The notes beneath the pieces were generated by a model. The model ran no database searches, had not been told where the DNA came from, and saw only the letters and a list, made by a program, of their open reading frames with translations. Position numbers and translations under genes: made by a program. A stretch of DNA of 64,000 nt from Aphelocoma coerulescens (Eukaryota; Chordata; Aves; Passeriformes; Corvidae), in contig NC_091016.1 of NCBI RefSeq assembly GCF_041296385.1, positions 20,993,497 through 21,057,496 of the forward strand, given 5' to 3'. Positions 37,715 through 47,400 of this stretch are shown piece after piece (within the stretch, counting starts at the first letter, position 1; the number at the start of each line of letters is the position of its first letter).

Positions 37715-40700
37715 ACAGCTGACCCACAAAAATACACGGCTTTGGTTGACACAGGCGCTCAATGCACTCTGATGCCATCAAGGTATGTGGGAGCAGAACC
37801 CATTTCTATTTGTGGGGTGACAGGAGGATCCCAGCAGCTGACTGTACTGGAAGCTGAAGTGAGTTTAACTGGGAACGAGTGGCAGAAACACCCCATCGTG
37901 ACTGGCCCGGAGGCCCCGTGCATTCTCGGCATAGACTATCTCAGAAATGGATATTTCAAGGACCCAAAAGGACATCGTTGGGCTTTTGGGATAGCTGCTG
38001 TGGAGACAGAAGATATCAGACAACTGAGTACATTGCCTGGCCTCTCAGATGACCCGTCTGCCGTGGGACTGCTAAGAGTTGAAGAACAACAGGTACCAAT
38101 CGCCACAGCAACAGTACACCGTCGGCAATACCGCACCGACAGAGACTCTGTGGTTCCTGTCCATGAGATGATTCGTAAACTGGAGAGCCAAGGGGTGGTC
38201 AGCAAGGCCCATTCACCTTTCAACAGCCCTATATGGCCAGTGCGTAAGTCCAACGGGGAATGGAGACTGACAGTGGATTACCGTGGCCTGAATGAAGTCA
38301 CACCACCATTGAGCGCTGCTGTGCCGGACATGTTGGAACTTCAGTACGAGCTGGAGTCCAAAGCAGCGAAGTGGTACTCCACTATTGACATTGCCAACGC
38401 CTTCTTCTCCATTCCTTTGGCAGCAGAATGCAGGCCCCAGTTTGCTTTCACTTGGAGGGGTGTGCAATACACCTGGAACCGACTGCCCCAGGGGTGGAAG
38501 CACAGTCCCACCATTTGCCATGGACTGATCCAGACTGCACTGGAAAAGGGTGAGGCCCCAGAACATCTGCAATACATCGACGACATCATCGTGTGGGGAA
38601 ACACAGCAAAGGAAGTATTTGAGAAAGGAGAGAAAATCATCCAGATTCTCCTGGAAGCTGGCTTTGCCATCAAAAGGAGCAAAGTCAAGGGACCTGCCCA
38701 AGAGATCCAGTTCCTGGGAGTAAAGTGGCAAGATGGACGACGTCAGATTCCCACCGAGGTCGTCAACAAGATCACTGCGATGTCTCCACCGACCAGTAAG
38801 AAGGAAACACAAGCTTTCCTAGGCGCCATAGGTTTTTGGAGAATGCACATTCCTGAGTACAGCCAGATTGTGAGCCCTCTCTACCTGGTTACCCGCAAGA
38901 AGAACGATTTCCACTGGGGCCCTGAACAGCAGCAAGCCTTCTCCCAGATCAAACAGGAAATCGCTCATGCGGTAGCCCTTGGCCCAGTCAGGACAGGACC
39001 AGAGGTGAAGAATGTGCTCTACTCTGCAGCCGGGAGCCATGGTCTGTCCTGGAGCCTCTGGCAGAAGGTGCCTGGTGAGACTCGTGGCCGACCACTGGGA
39101 TTCTGGAGCCGAAGCTACAGAGGATCTGAAGCTAACTACACTCCCACAGAGAAGGAAATCTTGGCCGCCTATGAAGGAGTCCAAGCTGCCTCAGAGGTAA
39201 TCGGCACAGAGGCACAACTCCTCCTGGCACCCCGACTACCAGTGCTGGGGTGGATGTTCAAGGGAAAGGTTCCTGCCATGCATCACGCCACCGACACCAC
39301 ATGGAGCAAATGGATTGCTCTCATCACACAGCGTGCCCGTATTGGAAACCCGAATCGCCCTGGGATTCTGGAAATTATAACAAACTGGCCTGAAGGTGAG
39401 ACTTTTGGATTATCTTCTGAAGAAGAGGAAGAGCAAGTGACTCGTGCTGAGGAAGCCCCACCATATAATGAGCTACCGGAGACTGAAAGACGTTATGCCC
39501 TCTTCACTGATGGTTCCTGCCGAATTGTAGGCACTAACAGGAAGTGGAAAGCTGCAGTATGGAGCCCCACACGGCAAGTTGCACAAGCTACCGAGGGACA
39601 AGGTGGATCGAGTCAGGTTGCAGAGCTTAAAGCCGTCCAGCTGGCTTTGGATATTGCTGAACGAGAGAAGTGGCCGAGGCTTTATCTCTACACCGACTCG
39701 TGGATGGTAGCTAACGCTCTGTGGGGATGGCTGGTTCGCTGGAGAAAAGCCAACTGGCAGCGCAGAGGGAAACCCATCTGGGCCGCTGAGATTTGGCAGG
39801 ACATCGCCGCCCGAGTAGAGAAGCTGACCGTGAAGGTTCGACACGTGGATGCGCACGTACCCAAGAGTCGGGCTAATGAAGAACATCGCAACAACGAGCA
39901 GGTGGACCGAGCTGCCAAGGTGAAAGTATCACAGGTGGATCTGGACTGGCAGCACAAGGGAGAATTATTCCTAGCTCGTTGGGCCCATGATGCCTCTGGT
40001 CATCAGGGGAGAGATGCAACATACCAATGGGCCCGTGACCGAGGGGTGGACCTTACCATGGACAGCATCTCACAGGTCATCCACAGTTGTGAGACCTGTG
40101 CTGCAATCAAACAGGCCAAGCGGGTGAAGCCTCTGTGGTACGGTGGACGATGGTCAAAGTACAGGTATGGGGAAGCCTGGCAAGTTGATTACATCACCCT
40201 TCCCCAAACTCGCCAAGGCAAGCGCTACGTGTTGACCATGGTTGAAGCAACCACTGGATGGCTGGAGACCTACCCTGTGCCTCATGCTACAGCCCGGAAC
40301 ACCATCTTGGGCCTGGAAAAGCAAGTCCTGTGGAGACATGGCACCCCGGACAGGATCGAGTCAGACAACGGGACTCATTTTAAGAACAGCCTCATCAACA
40401 CCTGGGCCAGAGAACACGGTATCGAATGGATATATCACATTCCTTATCATGCACCAGCTGCCGGAAAAGTTGAACGCTGCAATGGACTACTTAAAACCAC
40501 CCTAAAGGCACTTGGTGGGGGAACCTTCAAAAATTGGGAAGCGAACTTAGCGAAGGCTACCTGGATGGTCAATACCCGAGGGTCCATCAATCGAGCTGGT
40601 CCTGCCGAGTCTGAACCCTTGCACACAGTGGATGGAGATAGAGTCCCTGTGGTACACCTGAGAGGTATTTTAGGAAAGACTGTTTGGATTAATCCCACCT

Positions 40701-40834
40701 CAGGCAAAGGCAAACCCATCCGTGGGATTGTCTTTGCTCAAGGACCTGGTTGCACTTGGTGGGTAATGCAAAAAGATGGGGAAACCCGTTGTGTACCACA
40801 GGGAGACCTAATCTTAGGTGAGAACGGTGTGTAG
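37640..40834 (+). CDS. pol: Pol polyprotein: protease, reverse transcriptase, RNase H, integrase
   Basis: There are 1,064 codons from the gag stop to TAG at 40832-40834, in the gag frame, with no start codon of its own near the beginning; it is presumably made as Gag-Pol by UAG readthrough. Residue numbers below count from the GTG at 37694. Protease: LVDTGAQC, catalytic Asp 19, and a later ILGIDYL. Reverse transcriptase: LTVDYRGLN, LPQGW and the active-site YIDD at 294-297. RNase H: Asp 606 (TDGS), Glu 644, Asp 668 (YTDSW) and Asp 719 (HVDAH). Integrase: zinc-binding His 765, His 770, Cys 799, Cys 802, then catalytic Asp 832, Asp 891 and Glu 927, an exact DD35E spacing, and a C-terminal SH3-like tail ending QGDLILG. 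All catalytic residues are present and there is no frameshift. No dUTPase domain is visible, although many ERV-L pols have one. It looks capable of encoding an active enzyme set, which is inference. Confidence 0.95.
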   Translation, partial: RGPASSQVEERDNRVFWTVWVRWPGTADPQKYTALVDTGAQCTLMPSRYVGAEPISICGVTGGSQQLTVLEAEVSLTGNEWQKHPIVTGPEAPCILGIDYLRNGYFKDPKGHRWAFGIAAVETEDIRQLSTLPGLSDDPSAVGLLRVEEQQVPIATATVHRRQYRTDRDSVVPVHEMIRKLESQGVVSKAHSPFNSPIWPVRKSNGEWRLTVDYRGLNEVTPPLSAAVPDMLELQYELESKAAKWYSTIDIANAFFSIPLAAECRPQFAFTWRGVQYTWNRLPQGWKHSPTICHGLIQTALEKGEAPEHLQYIDDIIVWGNTAKEVFEKGEKIIQILLEAGFAIKRSKVKGPAQEIQFLGVKWQDGRRQIPTEVVNKITAMSPPTSKKETQAFLGAIGFWRMHIPEYSQIVSPLYLVTRKKNDFHWGPEQQQAFSQIKQEIAHAVALGPVRTGPEVKNVLYSAAGSHGLSWSLWQKVPGETRGRPLGFWSRSYRGSEANYTPTEKEILAAYEGVQAASEVIGTEAQLLLAPRLPVLGWMFKGKVPAMHHATDTTWSKWIALITQRARIGNPNRPGILEIITNWPEGETFGLSSEEEEEQVTRAEEAPPYNELPETERRYALFTDGSCRIVGTNRKWKAAVWSPTRQVAQATEGQGGSSQVAELKAVQLALDIAEREKWPRLYLYTDSWMVANALWGWLVRWRKANWQRRGKPIWAAEIWQDIAARVEKLTVKVRHVDAHVPKSRANEEHRNNEQVDRAAKVKVSQVDLDWQHKGELFLARWAHDASGHQGRDATYQWARDRGVDLTMDSISQVIHSCETCAAIKQAKRVKPLWYGGRWSKYRYGEAWQVDYITLPQTRQGKRYVLTMVEATTGWLETYPVPHATARNTILGLEKQVLWRHGTPDRIESDNGTHFKNSLINTWAREHGIEWIYHIPYHAPAAGKVERCNGLLKTTLKALGGGTFKNWEANLAKATWMVNTRGSINRAGPAESEPLHTVDGDRVPVVHLRGILGKTVWINPTSGKGKPIRGIVFAQGPGCTWWVMQKDGETRCVPQGDLILGENGV

Positions 40835-40936
40835 GGTTTCATTGTATATATATATATATATATGTATGTGTGTTTAGAGTTTAAGAAGGTATTGATTTGG
40901 GATGATGTAGATGGTAATAGAATAAGGGGTGGATAA
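40835..40936 (+). other. Short proviral 3' region: TA repeat and polypurine tract, no env
   Basis: Only 102 bp separate the pol stop from the 3' LTR. They hold a TA dinucleotide run (40845-40863) continuing into TGTATGTGTG, and an interrupted purine-rich stretch just before the LTR. There is no room for an envelope gene or an accessory gene. Confidence 0.9.
40921..40936 (+). promoter_or_regulatory. Probable polypurine tract
   Basis: AATAAGGGGTGGATAA abuts the TGTC start of the 3' LTR, where the plus-strand primer is expected. It is broken by three T residues, a weaker tract than in most exogenous retroviruses, but position and purine content fit. Confidence 0.65.
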
Positions 40937-41491
40937 TGTCCTGGGTTGAGGTGTATTCTATTACCATCCTCATGAGCTGTTGAAATTAGGTGGGGCAGTG
41001 TTTTCCTTGCCTTCTCCCCCCAGACTATCTTTCTGTTAATGGCCCATCATTGTCCTGCTGCATGACTCAGAGATAACTCCCTCCGGACTATCTTCTGTTA
41101 ACGAGCCTAATCAACACCTGGCCTCATGACTCATTACCTCATTGTGAGATGCTCCACCCAGAGGGAGGAACCAAGCATCCCATCATGGATATAACTGGGA
41201 CTCTGAGCATCAAAGGGACGGGGCTCCACTGGATTTCCAGAGGACAGGAGCTACACAGCCACCGCTGGACTTTCTGAGGAAGAGCAGACCCCTTCTACTA
41301 CAGGATCACCACTTCAGAGGATTGCAGCCACCATTCCACCAGACTGCTACCACTACCCTGCCTAATAGGGATTCAGGTTGTATCTTGGCTCTGTCAGTGT
41401 TTTCTTTTACTTTCTTTTCCTTTTCTTTAATTTCCATTAAATTGTTATTCTGACTTGGTGCCTCTCACTGGTTTATTTTCAAACTAGTACA
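40937..41491 (+). repeat. 3' LTR of the provirus
   Basis: 555 bp aligning to the 5' LTR at an offset of 5,830 with a single mismatch (T at 41135 versus C at 35305). It carries the same duplicated TGACTCA enhancer, TATAAC (41190-41195) and ATTAAA (41436-41441), and would provide the 3' end of the viral RNA. It is followed directly by the right target-site copy. Confidence 0.96.
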
Positions 41492-41496
41492 GGGAG
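41492..41496. repeat. Target-site duplication, right copy (GGGAG)
   Basis: This is identical to 35102-35106. Removing the provirus and one copy would restore the pre-insertion site, which reads CATCTCTGGGAG followed by TTACATCAGG. Confidence 0.93.
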
Positions 41497-44429
41497 TTAC
41501 ATCAGGATGTCTGGGTCCTGCTCTCAAAGTATGACTGGGACTAGACAACATGAGCACCACTGCTGCAACCTAGCTACCTGCAGAAAATGTAACAGGAGGT
41601 TAACCCTCCCTTTCTGCAAAATAAAAAAAAAAAGTTCAGCTTGGATTTTTTGCAGGAGTGGTGGTGGTAGAAAAGAAAAAAATTACTGAGTTGAAGAGGA
41701 ACTCAGTTGTATTTAACAGAACCCTGGTGACTCTGGTTAATGAATATTTCACATGAGGCCAGAAGTCATCCAAACCAGGACTAGAAACAAAAATCTAGGA
41801 TGTTGGGAAAAGCAGGCAGAAGAAAAAAATGCAAATTCTGCAACTTTGTCATTAGCTGCAGACTTGGAGCCTTCATGTCATTATCTTTAAGTGCCTAGCT
41901 GTTGTTGCTGCCGAGAGAATCTGCAATAAAAACAGAAGCACAGATGTTTTGCTATACCAGCCCAGGCAAAATATCCCTTGAGCAGTAGTTCTGGGCATTA
42001 TAATTAAAGGGAAAAAAAAATAAAGAGAAATATTAGAGAAAATGAAAATTTCAGAAATTAGGCTTCACCAGAGATCTGCATATGAAGAAGGGTAGAAGCT
42101 TTACCCATTGAACAGACAAGAGAAAAGATGTCTGAAGAAAACATAATAGCAAGAATGGAGGAGCAACAAAAATGATAAAAGATATTTTCAGGATGGTGAG
42201 GGGGAAAACTTGGGAAAAGGCATCTTAGGAGTTCTCCCAATATCAATGAGTTTGATGTGATCCAAGAGAGGAAGGGCAGCATTTCAGATCCATAAAATAC
42301 ACAAGGCAAATTTTAGGATCTTGCACTGCTGGAATAAATGTGGTTCCCTTCAACCCAAAGAAAATTAGCATAATACACTTGAGAAAATATTTTACCAGCG
42401 TAATGAAAAAAGAACAATTAACACACATAGACCATGTAAAATCCTAAGGTGAATTTACCCCCATGAAATGGCAGGTCTAGAGCCAATTGTAGCTACTCAG
42501 ATCAGAATAAAATCTGGCATTTTCTTTGGAGTAGCTGCATATTCTACAGAACGGTAGTGAGAACTTGGATTTTATTGTGTCTAATAAAAGAGTCTCACAG
42601 CAACATCTTAAGAAGTAATTTGACTCATGCACACACTGGACAAGCAACCATTGTAGCCATAATATCATTACTTTAAAAATTTAAGTATGAACTATCAAGG
42701 TCCAAAAAAACATAGAGGGAAGAAGAGCAATGGCTGTAAAACTCTGCCAGTGTGCAAAATAAACACCAATTTAGACATAAGCCATATAGCTCTGGCATCC
42801 AATTCAGAATGTCGTTCCACAGCTTCAGGTTGTTTTAAAAATGTGCATCTTAGCATTCCTGTTGAAGGAATAAAAGCACAATTTTACATCACTGGAATGA
42901 GGCATCAGTGATACAGCCCAAGGAGTGAATTTCTATTTTGGTCTGTGTATGGAACCAGGGAGGAGAGAAAGTCTGGGTGAACCACTGCTTTCTCCTCCAT
43001 CCTTTGTAGCGTTTCTCATGCCACTGCAATTAACAATTATTCATAACCTCCGCCAGTTGTTGATTATAAAAGTTATACCAGTAAGCAAAGATTTTTTTTT
43101 GGACTCTGTCAGGTTTTTATTACTTTGTACACTAGAAATTCAGCAACAAAAACTCTTCACTGTTTAGGCTCCGTTTATAAAACAGATTCTAACTCAATCA
43201 TTGAGGAATCATGAAGCACGTACCCCAATTACAAGACTGGATTAAAAATATACCTGTATATCTTTTTGCAATTTTCTGGGCAGCAGGGCACATGTTTCCA
43301 AATTTGCTTCCAACATAGGGATACACAAACACCCTCCTTTAAACAAAAACTGAGATTTTTGTAAAGGCACACATCTATAGGAACTAGGGCTTTGTAGAAG
43401 CAGCAATTTCCAAGACCCATGGCAAGGTGGAGTTAGCCTCAGAAATGAGCAACTACTTCCCACATTGACCTCTTGCAGAAAGTAGAAAAGGTGCATTGAG
43501 CACATGATCAGGCTACTCAAGAGCAATGCAACATGAAACTTAGTTTGTCTTCTGTGTCTTGCTAGATTAAATTTCCCTTTGTGCAGGGGATTAAACTGAA
43601 ATCTAAGCATCTCTGAACATGACATAAAATAAATAGCATTATCATTTTTAATTTGTTCTTTGCAGAAAGAAGAATTTGACTATGAGCAAATATAATAAAC
43701 CCCATTGAAAATATTAAAATAAAGTGTTCATTTAAAAAAATATTTAGTAGTCTTTAGTAATTTCAGTAAAATAAATGAAGAATAAAGGCAATGGGGAGAA
43801 ATCCAGAAGACCTAACCAACTGGATGGCTGAAGTTCAGTGCTTCCAACTGCAATACTGAAGGCAGTTAGAACCATAGGTGCTCAGATTCCTTGGAAATTC
43901 AAACACCAAAACCCATGAATCACTTATTTCAGTAATAGAACACTGAACAAAAGCACATACTAACATTTAAACAACTCCTCTATCTCCTAACTTAGCACAT
44001 AAAGAAGAAAGAATAAAACAGAATGAGAAGCAGAGAGTCCAATACTTTCCAGGAACAGCTGCTTCAATCTCTGATTATTTTATTTTGCATGCTTCTTTCC
44101 AAAAGCTATCAGGCAATTACTAAGAAAGATGACATCAGGCACTCTACATCATGACCTCATGGTTCAGGATACTGAACTGTTCAACTCCTCCTCCTCAAAA
44201 CCAGCTGGTTTGAAGACCCATGTTCTTTCCTCACCAACAACCTATTTGCAGGACATCACTCCCAAGGTTAAGATTTATGGCTATTAAATACCAAGCAGGT
44301 TGAGAAAATAGTCTGCTCTAGGAATCCAAAGTTTGCTGAAGGTTTCTAGGTAGCTGACCCTGGGGAGGAATGGGAGATGCAATTCTGCAGAGACACCAGA
44401 CTTATTAAAATACACACCGCAGGAGGAGG

Positions 44430-44485
44430 AAACAAAACCACCACCACCACAACAAAAAATAACCACAACCCAGCAACAACACGAC
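44430..44485. repeat. ACC/AAC-rich low-complexity tract
   Basis: Runs of ACC (CCACCACCACCAC) and AAC/CAA with interruptions. The threonine- and asparagine-rich open reading it creates is a product of the repeat. Confidence 0.65.
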
Positions 44486-47400
44486 TCAAATGGAAGAAAA
44501 TTATTTCTGAGGGCTACAGAGGTAGTTGGGGAAAAGATTCCAAAACAACTCTGTTGGAGAGTTCGATAAAATTGGCATGCAAAATTTAACAAGATACACC
44601 AGGAATTAATGGTCTGTCCTTGAAAAGACAGGCTTGCTCTGTTGAAGCAGGAATACTTGAGACAATGTTCTGTTCTCTCAGAACAAGAAATATATTGTGG
44701 GAAAAGAAAAGGGAAAAAAGGGAAAACAAAGACTCAAACTAGCTCTATAAATTATAGGTCTAAATTTCTTAAGAGGGAGATGAAGGAGCATGTATCCTGC
44801 GTGGGTCCCCCAGGAACACTGTAGCTTGCTGGGAAAATGCCATTTTTCCCCAGCAGGACTCCAGGGTCACTTGGAAGTTTTTGAAACACAAGTGGAAGCA
44901 AAAAAAGTACAATCTTTCAAAGACAGTTAGTGATATCTGATACCTAAGATCAAGACAGAAGAGAATCTTTGAAATACTGGAAGTGACCCACCAGATGATT
45001 TATATTTATTTTTATCTTTGGCTATTTCAGTGTGACTGATGTATTGAAAATATGGCACAGAAGCTGAAGTTAGAAAGACTAGAGGTACAAAAGCACATAG
45101 CCTGATAAATAGATTTGGGCATTACAAGCAAGTACTCCAAAGCATTTGCTCCAAATAGGTCGTGTTAGGCAGAGTTTTCTTTTTTTCCATGCTAATAAAC
45201 ACCTGTCAGCAGTGCTGTCTTCAGAAGAGATTCATACAAACACCTATTCCCCTGGGGCCAAATCATGATCAACACCAGCGACAGACCAGCACATCTCCAT
45301 CGCTGTTAATAGCACAAGGTGGAGAGCAGCCCTTAGCAGATGCTCCTTCCAGCCTCTCATTACGAATGGGGCACGATTGCAGTCTGATCCCCAGCATGGA
45401 GAAAGTAGAAACCCAGACCTGGAAAAATGCTAGAGCAAAATTGGAGGAACTATGCCACTGTGTCTCAGAGCTAACTCATAGTTTTCTCTCTTTGAATATG
45501 AAATTCCTAAGGTTCAGTGCACCTTTCTCCTAGCCCAGGAAGTGTTGCTTAAATAATATGTTTACAGCTACAAAATTAGCAAGGACTTGTGAAACTCCAG
45601 ACTGGATTAACCCATTAACAGCTACATCACCTCCCTGACCCACAACACCACAGTAAGTAAATGGCGAACAGCCAATCCAGCAGAGTGAAAAAGAAACAAG
45701 GACATTTTTCTCAAAATCTATTTCTTAATAAAACATTTATTCAGCAAGATCAGATACAGAAAACAAGCGGGACTCTGGCAGCTGATGTAATATTTATTAT
45801 CTTTTTTAAGTGAATCACAATAGGAAACATTCTGCCCACTAATCTTGCACAAGCCTAATGCTTATGCTACAGACAAGACTGCAAAATCCAAATGGAAGTG
45901 TTTATAAGTTTGAAGTTTACTAATCCTGTGTATCTTGTGTATCTTTTACAGTCTACAACACTGCTGCTACTCCTTTAAATGCTAAAGGTCACAGTGTCTG
46001 TAAATCATCCTGGTTATTCCCCACCTACTACCTTTAAGCCATTCATAGAGACTTCCATAAGGAAAGTATATATTCAGTGATCATGGTAAGCTTTTACATG
46101 GATTTTGCAGTCAATTTTAGTCCAATACTACTTCACTGTAGCAAAAGTATGCACATAAATATGAAAAGAAACATCAGTGCATGTTTTATATATTTATACT
46201 TTATTTATATTTATACTTCATGATCTAGCACCATCTTGCATCATGAAAAATATTGCAGAGTGCCTGACTATTGGGATACTCCCATGGGAATTTCTTCCTT
46301 TTTAACAAGGCATAAGCTGGATTTTAATAGAGATGTCCCAGTAACACTTTGAAAGGAAGTTGTTTGATCTGTCTCCCTGACTTTACATCAGTCTTTTATC
46401 TAAATATTAAACACCACATAGTGACATTTAGTACCATTCACATATAATAATCATGTTAAGGCAACATCCTCATGCCAGCAAAAGAAATCAGATATTGGAA
46501 AACCTTTGGTTTGCTCATCTGCAGAAATCATTTAATGGCTCTTTGCTAACACCCTGGGGGAACTGAAGTGCTCAGCCTGTAAAAACATTCTAATGTCTCA
46601 AGGACAGCAAAACTGGGAAAATTAGATGTCTTGTTAGGTTGGGATTCTCTCTTTGGCTGGGAGGATGGTTGAAGCTTGCAAATTCTATTCTGTACCATTT
46701 TGCTATTATTACCACAATTTTTGTAGAAAAGAGACTCTAAAACATCTTCCTAAATTACCTCTTTCTTCTTTCATTTCAGAAAATTAGCAAAAGGACTGAA
46801 ACTAATTATCCTCTACCTGCCCATTTATCAAATAGATGAGCAACATTTGAGAGTACAGTTGTCAAACAGATTTCATGATTACCTTAGCTTAATTAAGAAG
46901 AGGGAAAGCAATGAATCTTAGGCTAATTAAACAGACATCCTCAGCTTCAAAGCCTTTTGCCTTGGTCCTTGTCTGCAATTGCCCAACTCAAGAACAGAAC
47001 TAGTACAGAGATTTGATTAGGACAGGGCTGTGTTTCTAAGCCCAGAGTGGACCAGTGCAATGCAGAGCAGCTACCAGATAACTTGCACGTACCAAACCAA
47101 ATCCTTGAAAGACATTGTTTTACAGGCCCCAACTGATAATGCATAGCTAGACACACAGGTTTTCCTTACCAGGGAATTCAGAATCTCATTTACTTTTTTT
47201 TCTGTCACTTTCAGATACTCTTTCCAGAACTTTTAACAAGACGAAGCTACCAATTATTTAAATGTAAATATTTCAGTTATTTAAACAGCTAGTATAGGAA
47301 CCTACTCTAAGACTAAATTTTAAAAATTAAAAAAAAAAGGAAAATTCATCTTTCAATAAGTTAGAGGGCGACAATTGGTCGAGCTTAAGTTCATGGCCAA

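Larger units (their letters stand above)
35107..41491 (+). mobile_element. Complete env-less endogenous retrovirus (ERV-L-like), young and apparently intact
   Basis: The provirus spans 6,385 bp: LTR, primer binding site, gag, pol, polypurine tract, LTR. The LTRs are 555 bp each and differ at one base; both open with TGTCCTGG and close with TAGTACA. Gag and pol are uninterrupted apart from the one in-frame UAG between them. Only 102 bp separate the pol stop from the 3' LTR, so there is no env, and no dUTPase module follows integrase. The lack of a zinc knuckle, the capsid style and the pol motifs suggest class III (ERV-L, spuma-related), a family call made from memory. It lies in the NRXN1 intron antisense to the gene, the orientation in which intronic proviruses are usually tolerated. 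One LTR difference implies an age well under a million years at typical bird rates, with wide error. Confidence 0.96.
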
